DNA of 60,655 nt from contig JADIIM010000045.1 in NCBI GenBank assembly GCA_015351705.1, positions 1 to 60,655 on the forward strand. The letters run 5' to 3'. Below the pieces are notes generated by a model. It was not told the origin of the DNA and did no database searches. It worked only from the letters and a program-made list of their open reading frames with translations. Position 1 is the first letter of the stretch, and every line of letters starts with the position of its first letter. Made by a program: the position numbers and the translations under genes. Positions 1 to 8,760 of the stretch are shown in pieces. The DNA comes from Aeromicrobium sp. (GTDB lineage: Bacteria > Actinomycetota > Coriobacteriia > Anaerosomatales > Anaerosomataceae).

Positions 1-422
1 CCGCCGGCGAGCAGGACGAGGTTGGGCCGCACCGCCTCGACCTCGGCAAGGTCGTGATCGCGCAGCATGCCCGCCGTCTGGTGCTTGACCACCGCGCCCG
101 CGCCGAGCGCAGCCTCGCGCGCGGCCATCGCGGTCATCTTCTGCGTGAGGCCGTGCACGGTCATCCGCAAGCCGCCTGCCGCCGAGGAGGTCGCAAGCGT
201 GACGCCGGGCTCGAGCGGCCCGGTCTTCGCCTCGAGCGCCGCGCGCGCGGCCACGAGACCGATGCCCACGTCGCCCTCGGCCACGCTCGTCGGAGCCACG
301 CCTTGGCCGAGCAGCACCGGCTCGGTGTCGGGCCAACCGGCAAGGCCGTCGAACGCGGTCACGCTCGTGGTGGTCGAACCGATCTCGGCGACGAGCGCGT
401 CTATGCGGCGGGGTGCGGACAC
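1..422 (-). CDS. GlmL/MutL-like mutase accessory protein (partial)
   Basis: The N-terminal 140 residues are visible; the gene runs off the left edge. The residues VAEIGSTTTSVTAFD form the actin/hexokinase-type phosphate-binding loop of the GlmL/MutL family, followed by a conserved TSSAAGGLRM segment. GlmL proteins accompany adenosylcobalamin-dependent carbon-skeleton and amino mutases and are thought to be ATP-dependent accessory or reactivating factors. I chose the GTG at 422 because a GAAGGAG ribosome-binding site lies 8 bases upstream; an in-frame ATG at 461 is a weaker choice. It lies 76 bases downstream of an ABC importer and about 8.6 kb from the B12-dependent ornithine aminomutase genes, its likely partner by inference. 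Confidence 0.8.
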   Translation of the reverse strand, partial: MSAPRRIDALVAEIGSTTTSVTAFDGLAGWPDTEPVLLGQGVAPTSVAEGDVGIGLVAARAALEAKTGPLEPGVTLATSSAAGGLRMTVHGLTQKMTAMAAREAALGAGAVVKHQTAGMLRDHDLAEVEAVRPNLVLLAG

Positions 423-498
423 CGGGCGGGCTCCTTCGGTGGCGGGGACGTCGCCGTGCATCACGAGCGTACCGGAAACGCCGCCCCCGCGCGCGGGC

Positions 499-1251
499 CT
501 ACAGCGGTACCACGAGCGGCACGTCGCCCACCGACGTCACGCTCACCGGCACGCCGTAGACCTCCGTGACCGTGGCCGAGGTGACCACCTCCGGGCCGCC
601 ACACGCGTGGACGCGGCCGTCGGCGAGGAACAGGAACGCGTCGGCGAAGCGGAGCGCGAGGTTGAGGTCGTGCATGACCGCGACGACCGCGACGCCCTGC
701 GCGGCGGTCACGCGCTTGACGGTGGCGAGTACGTCGAGCTGGTTGCGCAGGTCCAGACTCGAGGTGGGCTCATCGAGCAGCAGAACGCGCGGCTCCTGCG
801 CGAGTGCGCGGGCGATCACGGTCTTCTGCAACTCGCCGCCCGAGAGCTCGTCGATCGGCCGCATCGCCAGATCTTCCAGCCCCAACTCGGCAAGGACGTG
901 CTCGACCACGTGGTGGTCGTCGTGGCTCGCGTCCCACGTGATGTGCGGCGTGCGGCCCACGAGCACCGCGTCGTACACGGTCATGTGACTCGACTCGGCA
1001 CGCTGCGGCACGTAGCCGATCCGTCGCGCCCGCTCGTTCGCGCGCAGGGCGTGCACGTCCGTCTCACCGAGGTACACGGCGCCACGTCGCGGCCTGACCA
1101 TCCGGGTGATGCACCGGAGCAGTGTGGACTTGCCCGCGCCGTTGTTGCCGAGGACGGCCAGGAACTCGCCGGGCTGCACGACGAAGTCGACGCCGTCGAG
1201 CACCGGCGCGCTGCGGTAGGAGAACGTCACCCCGTCCACGCGCAGCATCAT
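499..1251 (-). CDS. ABC importer ATPase, FecE/BtuD type
   Basis: A 250-residue ATP-binding subunit of an iron-chelate/cobalamin-type importer. Walker A is GNNGAGKST at residues 35-43, the signature is LSGGELQK and Walker B is VLLLDEPTSSLD. Its ATG overlaps the TGA of the permease (ATGA at 1248-1251), so the two are translationally coupled. The same family carries ferric siderophores, heme, cobalamin and some metal chelates. Substrate is not decided by the sequence; a neighbouring glmL-like gene and the B12-dependent ornithine pathway make cobalamin attractive, while the FmdE gene in the same operon points to a metal or pterin cofactor. Confidence 0.93.
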   Translation of the reverse strand: MMLRVDGVTFSYRSAPVLDGVDFVVQPGEFLAVLGNNGAGKSTLLRCITRMVRPRRGAVYLGETDVHALRANERARRIGYVPQRAESSHMTVYDAVLVGRTPHITWDASHDDHHVVEHVLAELGLEDLAMRPIDELSGGELQKTVIARALAQEPRVLLLDEPTSSLDLRNQLDVLATVKRVTAAQGVAVVAVMHDLNLALRFADAFLFLADGRVHACGGPEVVTSATVTEVYGVPVSVTSVGDVPLVVPL

Positions 1252-2324
1252 GCCGACCGCCTCCTCGCGACGAGCAGGTACAGGAACAGCGGCGCGCCGA
1301 GGAACGACGTGATCGCGCCCACCGGCAGCACCACCGGCGAGATGAGCGTGCGGCCGAGCGTGTCGGCGGCGAGGAGCAGCAGCGCACCGGCCGCCGCAGA
1401 GGCTGGCAGCAAGAAGCGGTGGTCGCTTCCCATCACGCGCCTTACGAGGTGCGGACCCACAAGCCCGATGAACCCGATGATGCCGAGGAACGCCACGATC
1501 GCGGCGGTGACGAGCGATGACACGAACATCCCGAGCATCCGCACCCGCTCGACCTCCACGCCCAGCCCGTGCGCGGACTCGGCGCCGGTCTCGAGCGCGT
1601 TGTAGTCCCATCGGTGCCAGAGGAAGTACGCCCCGCACCCCGCGACCGCGGCGGCCATCACGCCTACGTCACGCCAGGTCGCGCGTCCGAGGTCGCCAAA
1701 GGTCCAGAACACCACCGCGGCCACCTGCGTGTCCTCGGCGAAGTACTGCATGAGCGCCGTGCCCGCCGAGAAGAGCGAGCCGAGCGCCACGCCGGCGAGC
1801 ACGATGGTCTCCGGAGTGGCGCCCCGGGTACGCGAGATGGCGAGCACCGCGAGCGTGGCAACCATCGCGCCGGCGAAGGCGGACCCCGCGACCGACCACA
1901 CGTTGGAGATCCGCACCGCGTCTGCCGCGGCGGTGCCGGTCATGCCCGCGCCGAACCCGATGATCGCGAGCGCCGCCCCGAACGCCGCCCCCTGCGAGAT
2001 GCCGAGGGTGAACGGCGAGGCGAGCGGGTTGCGGAGCACGCCCTGCATGACGGCGCCGGCGATCGCAAGCCCGGCGCCCGCCACGATCGCGGCGATGACC
2101 CTCGGCATCCTGATGTTCCAGACGATGAGCGACGCGGGGCCGCCGCCGTCGGCACCGGAAAGCGCGCGGACCACCTCACCGATCGTGAGGCCCGCCGAGC
2201 CCGCCTGGACCGCGTAGACGCCGGTCGCGATGACGGCGAGCGCGAGGGCGGCCGTCACCACCACCTTGCGACGCGTGTATGCCGCGTACCGGGTCCGGTA
2301 CTCTCCCTCGTGTGACACGCTCAC
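1248..2324 (-). CDS. ABC importer permease, FecCD/BtuC family
   Basis: A 358-residue polytopic membrane protein. It contains the family hallmarks: WNIRMPRVIAAIVAGAGLAI near residue 75, the NPLASPFTLGISQGAAFGA loop, and a C-terminal FIGLVGPHLVRRVMGSDHR segment that contacts the ATPase. Length is normal for a FecCD subunit. Start and stop overlap its neighbours by four bases each (2321-2324 and 1248-1251), as in a tight binding protein-permease-ATPase operon. It is expected to act as a homodimer translocating an iron-chelate, cobalamin or similar ligand across the membrane. Confidence 0.93.
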   Translation of the reverse strand: MSVSHEGEYRTRYAAYTRRKVVVTAALALAVIATGVYAVQAGSAGLTIGEVVRALSGADGGGPASLIVWNIRMPRVIAAIVAGAGLAIAGAVMQGVLRNPLASPFTLGISQGAAFGAALAIIGFGAGMTGTAAADAVRISNVWSVAGSAFAGAMVATLAVLAISRTRGATPETIVLAGVALGSLFSAGTALMQYFAEDTQVAAVVFWTFGDLGRATWRDVGVMAAAVAGCGAYFLWHRWDYNALETGAESAHGLGVEVERVRMLGMFVSSLVTAAIVAFLGIIGFIGLVGPHLVRRVMGSDHRFLLPASAAAGALLLLAADTLGRTLISPVVLPVGAITSFLGAPLFLYLLVARRRSA

Positions 2325-3469
2325 TCCCCGCCGAGAAGGTCGATCGTACCGAAGCCCTGGCCGTAGATGGCCACCAGCCGCTCGTAGACCGGCTGGCCGA
2401 CGAGCGCCACCGCGATCTCATCGGCCGTGGCGGCCGGATCCACGTCCGCGAAGCGGTCGGGGAACAGCACCGTACCGGCGAAGTACGCGTCGGCAAGCGC
2501 GATCTCCACGTTGGTGGAGTAGTTGTTGAACGGCAGCTGGGCGTGAACGCGGCCCTCGCGCGACGCGGTCAGACCCTCGTAGAGCCCGCGGTCGGCGATC
2601 ACGTCCTCGCGCACGAGCGAGAGCCCGCCCAGGTCCAGGAAGATGTGCGCCGGGTCCCACGCGACGAGCTGCTCGCGGTCGATCATGACCGAGCCGGTCT
2701 GCTCCACCGAACCCGCGACGTTCGCCGCCCCGATGACCGCCAGCGGCAGGTACTTCGGCTGCGTGCTCTCGATGCCCCGCGCACCCTTGAAGCCGAGCGC
2801 GCCCACGTATGCGGTGGCCTTCTCGGCGGCCGGGATGCCGTCGGTGCGCATCGCGAGGTCGTCGAGCGTGTCGCGCACGTACGCGACCACCTCGGCGGCA
2901 CGCTCGCCGGTGCCGAGCACCTCCCCGATGAGCTCCATCGACGTGAAGAACGGCTCGTCGAGCGTGCCGAGACTGCCGTAGCTGACCACCACGACCGGGA
3001 TGCCCGTCTTGGACTGGAGATCGTCGGCGCCCTTCGCATCGGCGATCTGGTTCACGAAGATGACGTCGGGCGCTGCCGAGAGCAGCCGCTCCGCATCGGG
3101 TGTGGAGTCGGGCCCGCCCGCGCCGATCACGGGGAGTTCGAGCAGCTCAGGGTGAGCGAGCGTGTACGGACGCGCCACCGGCGGCCGTGTCTCGAACTCC
3201 TCGATCCCCACGACCCGCTCGGCGCCGCCCGCGTAGACCACGAGCCGGAGCGTGCCCGAACCGATCGCGGCGATGCGCTTCACGGTACCGGGGACCGTGA
3301 CCACGCGCCCGGCCAGGTCCGTGACCACGCGCTCGGCCGGCTCTGTGACCTCCTGGGCGGCCTCAGGCACCTCGGCCGCGCCGGTCGCACACCCGCCGCT
3401 CACGGCAAGGCCGAGTGCAAGCACCAGCGCCAGCGCGCCGGCGACCATAACGTTCCACGTCCTTCTCAC
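2321..3469 (-). CDS. ABC importer substrate-binding lipoprotein (PF01497 type)
   Basis: A 382-residue protein with a basic N-terminus, a hydrophobic signal and a lipobox (LAVSGGC), so it is a predicted lipoprotein. The mature part starts with the DLAGRVVTVPGTVKRIAAIG segment typical of FepB/BtuF periplasmic-binding proteins, followed by AAPDVIFVNQIADAKG, the usual second motif. The two-lobed helical-backbone fold binds siderophores, heme or cobalamin in this family. It precedes the permease by an ATGA overlap and follows the fmdE-like gene by about 33 bases, so all four are probably co-transcribed. Confidence 0.9.
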   Translation of the reverse strand: MRRTWNVMVAGALALVLALGLAVSGGCATGAAEVPEAAQEVTEPAERVVTDLAGRVVTVPGTVKRIAAIGSGTLRLVVYAGGAERVVGIEEFETRPPVARPYTLAHPELLELPVIGAGGPDSTPDAERLLSAAPDVIFVNQIADAKGADDLQSKTGIPVVVVSYGSLGTLDEPFFTSMELIGEVLGTGERAAEVVAYVRDTLDDLAMRTDGIPAAEKATAYVGALGFKGARGIESTQPKYLPLAVIGAANVAGSVEQTGSVMIDREQLVAWDPAHIFLDLGGLSLVREDVIADRGLYEGLTASREGRVHAQLPFNNYSTNVEIALADAYFAGTVLFPDRFADVDPAATADEIAVALVGQPVYERLVAIYGQGFGTIDLLGGE

Positions 3470-3502
3470 GTGCGTCTCCCCTCTGGCAGCGCGCAGCGCG
3501 CG

Positions 3503-4183
3503 CTATACGTTGATCTCCCACCCGCGTCCGTACCGGACCGAGCACGGGATGCAGCAGAACCCGCCGTCGCGCACACGGGCGCGCGGCTCCATGACAGCCT
3601 CACCGCACACCGTGCAGGTGACCGAGTCGAACGCGCCGGCCTTCGGCGGCAGCTCCACCGTGACCTCGGCCACCGTGCCGAACTCGGCCACCGACGCTTC
3701 GGCCAGCTCGAGCGCGCGCTCGACGTGACCCTGCCAGAAGCGCTGCCGCTCCTCATCGGAGGCCTGACCGGACATCACTCGCGACTTGAGCGCCGTTCGC
3801 TCCGGATCCGGCGCGAACGCGTCTGAGCGCAGCGCGACCCGCACTCCGCGCCCGTCGGCGCGCCTGACGAGCGTGAACGCCTGCTTGCCGTAGTCGCGGT
3901 AGATGAGATTGCCCTTGCCGAGCGTGCAGCCGGTGAGGTACTGGAAGGCGTCGATGCCACACGCGTCGGTCTCGACGATCCCCACGAGATCTTCGTCGGT
4001 CCCGCGCTTCACGCCGAGCCGCTCCATCGCGATCAGCGCGGCGCGATAGCCGATCGTGAGACCCGGGCAAAGGTGCCCGTGGAAGTCCACAGCCTCCCGG
4101 AAGTCAGCGGGCATACGCTCCCGGACCTCAGGCGCCAGCCTCTCCGATGCTCGCAGCGGTCGCTGCTCACCTGTCGTAGTCAT
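3503..4183 (-). CDS. FmdE-family protein with C-terminal zinc finger
   Basis: A 226-residue cytoplasmic protein. The N-terminal domain carries the FmdE signature VDFHGHLCPGLTIGYRAAL near residues 28-46, with the HGHxCPG metal-ligand pattern, and a second part DACGIDAFQYLTGCTLGKGN. The C-terminus has a four-cysteine zinc-ribbon (CTVCGE...CCIPC). FmdE was named from the molybdenum formylmethanofuran dehydrogenase operon, but bacterial members often sit beside metal or cofactor importers. I use the ATG at 4183, which has AGGGG five bases upstream; a longer frame from 4213 lacks that. It is the first gene after a structured leader with an intrinsic terminator. Biochemical role unknown. Confidence 0.88.
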   Translation of the reverse strand: MTTTGEQRPLRASERLAPEVRERMPADFREAVDFHGHLCPGLTIGYRAALIAMERLGVKRGTDEDLVGIVETDACGIDAFQYLTGCTLGKGNLIYRDYGKQAFTLVRRADGRGVRVALRSDAFAPDPERTALKSRVMSGQASDEERQRFWQGHVERALELAEASVAEFGTVAEVTVELPPKAGAFDSVTCTVCGEAVMEPRARVRDGGFCCIPCSVRYGRGWEINV

Positions 4184-4210
4184 CGAGTCCCCTCGCCTCT
4201 CGCACCCGGA

Positions 4211-4250
4211 CAACAGAAAAGACCACGGCGACGTCGTGTCGCTCGTGGCC
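4211..4250 (-). terminator. Intrinsic terminator inside the fmdE leader
   Basis: On the minus strand GGCCACG (4250-4244) pairs with CGTGGTC (4227-4221), and after a bulged A, GCGAC (4242-4238) pairs with GTCGC (4232-4228) around a five-base loop; TTTTCTGTT follows. It lies between the promoter and the fmdE ribosome-binding site, so it would act as an attenuator rather than end an upstream gene. Confidence 0.65.
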
Positions 4251-4340
4251 TCGGATGGCCCTCGTGTGTACCGAACTCCTGCGTGCCGTGCATTCCGTCA
4301 CCCGGCGGCTCATGCCGCCCCGGCGCGCCTTCGTGGCGCA
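4251..4340 (-). promoter_or_regulatory. Structured 5' leader, candidate riboswitch aptamer
   Basis: Between the promoter and the terminator, the leader folds by eye into several hairpins: GCGCC/GGCGC around 4326-4340 and GGCGG/CCGCC around 4300-4320, then a less regular GC-rich segment. The order promoter, structured RNA, intrinsic terminator, ribosome-binding site is typical of a transcriptional riboswitch. I could not match it by eye to the cobalamin or molybdenum-cofactor consensus. Either ligand would make sense for the downstream genes. Confidence 0.4.
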
Positions 4341-4345
4341 CGCTC

Positions 4346-4375
4346 ATGCTAGCCGAGCACGGACTGGGGCGTCAA
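4346..4375 (-). promoter_or_regulatory. Sigma-70-type promoter of the fmdE-ABC operon
   Basis: Reading the minus strand, TTGACG (4375-4370) is followed after 18 bases by TAGCAT (4351-4346). Transcription would begin near 4339, giving a leader of about 155 bases before the fmdE start. Confidence 0.6.
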
Positions 4376-4395
4376 TGCGCACGCCGCGAACGCCC

Positions 4396-4430
4396 GGGAG
4401 CGCTCCCGCCCGGTCTGCGGAAGCGCTCCC
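4396..4430 (-). terminator. Hairpin downstream of the di-heme protein gene
   Basis: GGGAGCGCT (4396-4404) and AGCGCTCCC (4422-4430) form a 9-bp perfect stem just after the stop of the large gene at 4478. No clear T-run follows on either strand, so it may be a factor-dependent or weak terminator, or an RNA-stabilising end. Confidence 0.4.
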
Positions 4431-4477
4431 TCGACCACACGCGCCCTTACAGCGCGCTCCCCCCTGTCGGAGACGGT

Positions 4478-7400
4478 CTACTCAAGCAGCTGTGGTGCAG
4501 CCACCGCCTCGGCGATCGCCTGGTTGTGCTCGAAGACGTAGGGCATGATGCGACGGAGGTATGTGTCCATCTCGTACTTCGACGCATCGTCCACCGTCGG
4601 ATCGAACAGCCCCTCATCGTTCCAGCAGACGTACGCCTTGGAGGCGTCCGCCGAGAGCTTCACCTGGGCCTCGCCCTGCATCGACTCTCCCTTGCACAGG
4701 TAGAACGGTCGGAAGACCGTCTCGCCCGCGTGATTGCCGGAGCTGTCGATCGGGACCGTCTTCTCCTCGAAGACCCACGTGTCGCCCCAGTCGACGCTGT
4801 AGGTGTACATCAGGTCGAGCGGCATCTTCCCGTGGTCCTCTTCGTCCTCCGATTCCTGGTTTCCGTGGATCATGCCGTGCGTGGCGCCAGTACCGAACGT
4901 AAGCCACATGTTGGAGAGGTCCTCCGCATCCTCGGGATACGCCGACCCCGCCACCACAGGCCCCGGAGGTACGATGCGCGGCTCGATCACGTTCTCGCGG
5001 TTGTTGGTGAACTTGGAGATGTTGCGCGCCGGCTCGAAGCCGCCGGCCGGGATGCTGACCGTGACCTCCACACTCGGCTCCACGCCGATGGTCGACTCGT
5101 TGGCGCGTGGATTGCGGAACACCTCGGACCACACTGCGCCCTGGCCGGCATACTCGTACACGCCGTACTTGTCGGTCGCGGGCGTGGTGGTGAAGGTCTT
5201 CCCGCCGTCGAACGAGCGACGCACGTACAGGTTGTAGATGTCGTTGCCGTTGCGCGCCGAGCGCCAGTTCGGCGTCCACGTGTAACCGATCACCAGCAGT
5301 TCACCGCGCAGATACCCGCGCTGTGCCTGCGCGTTGTCCCACGCGTACTCCCACGAGTAGTCGTTCAGGTTGGTAGCGTCCTGCGTCCAGCGCACCAGCT
5401 TGATGCCCTTGTCCGGGTCCTCCTGATCCGGGTTCTCCCAGAACCCGCCGGGATAGTCCGGGTGGTCTGCCGGAGTGACCGCACTCACGTTCAGTGACCC
5501 TGGCGCAATGCGCGCGGGAGCGTACGGATTGCCGGTCTGCCACACACCACTGACCTTCTTGATCGGCCATCTCCTGATGAAGATGTCCGAGGGCCCACCG
5601 CGGCCGGCCTCACCCTGCTTGTAGACCATGACTATGACGGTACCCTCGGTCTTGGTGCCCGAGTTGTCTCGCTTGGCCATCTCGGCACCCTGGACGAGGA
5701 AGCGGGGGCGACGTGCGTTCTCGTATGCCGGGATGCGGTCGCCCCTCCAGTCGAGCATCTCGGTGCCGTCCTCGTTGAGCACCCATGCGGGCTCGAGCGT
5801 CTCCGGATCCACCGCCTGGAGGTTGAGGATCTTCCCACCGTGGACACGGTCCGGGCTCATCATGTCGAAGCTGTGGTAGACGATGTTCTTGCCGATGTCC
5901 GGCTTGTAGCGGCCGCCGCCCTTCTCCTCGTCCGGATCAGGCGTCTCGGTGCTCTCATCAGATGCGTACGGGTCGGGCACCTGGTAGGCGTGGGCGTCGG
6001 CGTGGCAGTTGATGCACTGCTCCTCGTCCCAGCGCCCGTCGTGCATGATGCCGTGGCAGTCGGCACACGGCGAATCACTCACCGCGTCATCGCAGTCAGA
6101 CACGGAGTCCCCATCCTCGTGGTCAGGGTCGTCGGTGTCGTGGTGCGCCTGCGGCATGCCGCCGCCGAGGCCCTTGCTCTCCTCGTAGGCGAGGATCACC
6201 CACGCGCTCTTCTTGCCGTCGGGCTTGGTGTAGCCCTGGAGGAACAACGCAGGCCTGGTCGAGGCCGTGTCACCGTCGAGCAAGCGCCCGTCTGCGGTGA
6301 TGGCGACCTTCTTGGGCACGCCCTTCTTGTTGACCGTCTCGTGCCAATCCGCGATGACCCCGGGGACCTTGTACGCGTAGTTGTGCGTCCCGACCTCGCG
6401 CACCTCTCCGGTCTCCTCGTCGACTTCGGTGATCGGCGTCCAGGTGGACGGATCGAGCGGGTCGCCCTTGGGGTAACCGACCTGCTCGGTGGTGCAGAGC
6501 GACGCCTCGACATCCGCGTCCGTCCACACCTCGACCTTGATGTTGTTGGTGTTGATCGTCTCGTTGTCGGTCACGCGGACCGGCAGTGCGAACGGGACGA
6601 GCGCCTTCGGGCGACCGCGCATCTCCTCGTCGTCTGGCCAGTCGTGCGACGGATCGCCGCCCGACACCCAGTCGTAGTCGATGTCGTCGAAGTCGTCCAT
6701 ATGGATGTAGCTGTACCAGACGTCGGTGCCATGACTTGCGATGGCTCCGCTCCAGCCAACGCCGGAGCCCTTGCCCTGCCCGGGGCGGATGCCCTCGGGA
6801 TCCTCCTGCCAGGCAATGGCGAAGCCGGCGAGGTTGCCCGCCGATGCCTCAACGAGCTGCATCGCGTTACGGCGACCCGAGGTCAGCCGCTCGGGCTTGT
6901 ACCAGACGATGTCGCCCGTGGCTTTGTCGATCACGCCGCGCTGAGTCCAGACCGCGTTGTACGGGAGCTCACCCACCTCTGGGAACCCTTTGTCGACGTA
7001 CGTGTAGTCGGTGGAGCGCTGCGGACCGCCCACGCCCCAGATGTCTTCGACGTAGTAGGGATGCGTCGTCTCGAGCGAGTACCGAGGCTTGCCGCTCTTG
7101 GCGTACTTGCTCGTCCACACGATGAGGATCTTGTTGTCCTTCACGTGCAGCGATGGCTTCTCGCACCCGCCGTAGAACTCCTGACCGTTGGCCAGCGTGA
7201 ATGACGAGCGATCTGCGCTCCGCGAGAGGTTCTTCCGCTTCCACGTCTCGCCATCGTCGCGCGATACCGCCGCCCAGACGTCGAGCGCACCGGTGTCCGG
7301 ATGCTCGTCCAGGTAGCACATCACGATCGGCTGCGCCTCATCGCGCGTGCCGATGAGATCGCCGTGCTCGTCGTGATACTCGATCGTCGTGGTCGTGCCA

Positions 7401-8584
7401 TCCGAGCGACGCGCCTCGATATAGAAGGGAGCGAGCTCGATGCGAGACTTCGTCGTGAAGAGATCCGGCGTCTTCGAGACGTTCTTCTCGAACTTCGCGT
7501 TGACCGACTCGAGCGTCTTGGCGAGGTTCGCCAGTGCCTCCTCCTTGGACACCTTGACGAGTGTCACGCCCTCGACACCGGCCATCTTCGCGTGCACCCC
7601 GTCGATCAGGAACGTGATCATCTCGGTGTCGGTGAAGTCGTACCCCTCGAAGTCCCCGTCGTTCTCGGCATCGGCCCACTCCTGTGCGGTCGCTTTGAGC
7701 GCATCCTGGACCGATCCCGGTATCGAGATGCGGTTCGACGGCTTGCCGTCAGCGTCCAGGCTCTGGAGAAGCCGTGCCATGTTGGCCACGCGGATGTCGT
7801 CGATCTCGGCTGTCTGGAAGATGTCGAGCGGCGATATCTTCTGCTTGCCGAGCGCCGATCCGATCGGCCAGCCCGCGAGACTGAGCTCGACCGTCTCACC
7901 CGGGTAGTACAGGAACGAGCCGGAGTCGTCCGTCACGCTCTTGAACGTCCGGGTGCGATAGCCGAGCCCGCCCACCGGCGAGTCTATGAAGTGACCTCGG
8001 CCGGGACGCTCCAGCTTGTAGCTGAACCAGGCACCGACCGCAGGTGTCTTGGGAACGAAGAAGCGGGCCCCCTCGGCCCAGGCGCCCTCGGTCGCCCGTG
8101 TCTTGAGGTTGATGAGCGACACGTGCACGGCGATGTTCTGAACATGGAGCGCCGTGTACGGCCGGCCCCACTTCACGCCAAGGTCCTGGGTGAGGTCGAG
8201 TACCAGATGGTGCTCCGGCACCGGCGATGCGTACGTCGTCTTGTACGGGAACTTGCCCGGCGCCGGCTGGCCTTTCAGGTTTACCGGGATCGGATCGGCC
8301 CCCACATAGACCTGCACCTCGGCGATCGCGTAGCCGGCGGGCAGAACGTCGATGTAGATCTTGCGCTGGTCGTTATAGACCTCGACCTCACCGACATCGA
8401 TGAGCTTGCCCCCCGAGAGCAGGTCGGCCACGTACTTGCCTGGCCCGAAATCTGCGACCGTCGGGCTGTCCGCTGCGAACACGGGTGGCATGAGTGAAGC
8501 TACAAGCATCAGTGCGAGTGATACGGCGACGATCCGTTGCTGGTGATGACGTCGTGAGGCGCCCGGACTGAGGTGTCCCTCCAT
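4478..8584 (-). CDS. Very large secreted di-heme protein with Asp-box-like repeats
   Basis: A 1368-residue exported protein. The start at 8584 has GGGAGG four bases upstream and opens a signal peptide ending near SLMPPVFA. The middle contains several Asp-box/BNR-like turns (SRDDGETWK, SFDGGKTF, SVDWGDTW) of the kind seen in sialidase-type propellers. Two c-type heme motifs, CADCH (residues 840-844) and CINCH (857-861), lie 12 residues apart in a segment rich in Asp, Glu and His. No C-terminal membrane or sorting anchor is visible. It resembles large uncharacterised heme-bearing surface proteins of metal-reducing anaerobes; an extracellular electron-transfer or substrate-binding role is inference only. 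Its leader carries a riboswitch-like element. Confidence 0.75.
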   Translation of the reverse strand: MEGHLSPGASRRHHQQRIVAVSLALMLVASLMPPVFAADSPTVADFGPGKYVADLLSGGKLIDVGEVEVYNDQRKIYIDVLPAGYAIAEVQVYVGADPIPVNLKGQPAPGKFPYKTTYASPVPEHHLVLDLTQDLGVKWGRPYTALHVQNIAVHVSLINLKTRATEGAWAEGARFFVPKTPAVGAWFSYKLERPGRGHFIDSPVGGLGYRTRTFKSVTDDSGSFLYYPGETVELSLAGWPIGSALGKQKISPLDIFQTAEIDDIRVANMARLLQSLDADGKPSNRISIPGSVQDALKATAQEWADAENDGDFEGYDFTDTEMITFLIDGVHAKMAGVEGVTLVKVSKEEALANLAKTLESVNAKFEKNVSKTPDLFTTKSRIELAPFYIEARRSDGTTTTIEYHDEHGDLIGTRDEAQPIVMCYLDEHPDTGALDVWAAVSRDDGETWKRKNLSRSADRSSFTLANGQEFYGGCEKPSLHVKDNKILIVWTSKYAKSGKPRYSLETTHPYYVEDIWGVGGPQRSTDYTYVDKGFPEVGELPYNAVWTQRGVIDKATGDIVWYKPERLTSGRRNAMQLVEASAGNLAGFAIAWQEDPEGIRPGQGKGSGVGWSGAIASHGTDVWYSYIHMDDFDDIDYDWVSGGDPSHDWPDDEEMRGRPKALVPFALPVRVTDNETINTNNIKVEVWTDADVEASLCTTEQVGYPKGDPLDPSTWTPITEVDEETGEVREVGTHNYAYKVPGVIADWHETVNKKGVPKKVAITADGRLLDGDTASTRPALFLQGYTKPDGKKSAWVILAYEESKGLGGGMPQAHHDTDDPDHEDGDSVSDCDDAVSDSPCADCHGIMHDGRWDEEQCINCHADAHAYQVPDPYASDESTETPDPDEEKGGGRYKPDIGKNIVYHSFDMMSPDRVHGGKILNLQAVDPETLEPAWVLNEDGTEMLDWRGDRIPAYENARRPRFLVQGAEMAKRDNSGTKTEGTVIVMVYKQGEAGRGGPSDIFIRRWPIKKVSGVWQTGNPYAPARIAPGSLNVSAVTPADHPDYPGGFWENPDQEDPDKGIKLVRWTQDATNLNDYSWEYAWDNAQAQRGYLRGELLVIGYTWTPNWRSARNGNDIYNLYVRRSFDGGKTFTTTPATDKYGVYEYAGQGAVWSEVFRNPRANESTIGVEPSVEVTVSIPAGGFEPARNISKFTNNRENVIEPRIVPPGPVVAGSAYPEDAEDLSNMWLTFGTGATHGMIHGNQESEDEEDHGKMPLDLMYTYSVDWGDTWVFEEKTVPIDSSGNHAGETVFRPFYLCKGESMQGEAQVKLSADASKAYVCWNDEGLFDPTVDDASKYEMDTYLRRIMPYVFEHNQAIAEAVAAPQLLE

Positions 8585-8720
8585 GATCCCTCCCCTGGTA
8601 AGACGCCGACGGGACGACGCTGTCGCCCCGGAAGACGGGTCCACCCGACCACCCCCCTCCGACGTCGCGCGGCCGCCCCCGCGGCCACACGCATCGCCTC
8701 TCCTCCGCCACGACCCCATG

Positions 8721-8755
8721 CAACACAAAGACCGACCCAAGAACTGGGTCGGTCT
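8721..8755 (-). terminator. Intrinsic terminator in the leader of the di-heme protein gene
   Basis: Arms 8729-8739 and 8745-8755 form a perfect 11-bp stem with a five-base loop; on the minus strand it is followed by TTGTGTTG. It lies about 140 bases upstream of the start codon and downstream of the predicted promoter, so it is placed to attenuate this gene. Confidence 0.75.
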
Positions 8756-8760
8756 CACCA

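Noticed and set aside
67-1605. A 512-residue open frame on the plus strand
   Set aside because: It is antisense to the ABC ATPase and permease, which have full family motifs. Its composition (Arg/Ala/Pro/Ser-rich) is that of a high-GC shadow frame.
4251-4340. Naming the fmdE leader a cobalamin riboswitch
   Set aside because: A CAGGAG word and a GGTGACGGAA segment recall parts of the B12 consensus, but the leader is shorter than usual and the core boxes do not line up. Left unassigned.
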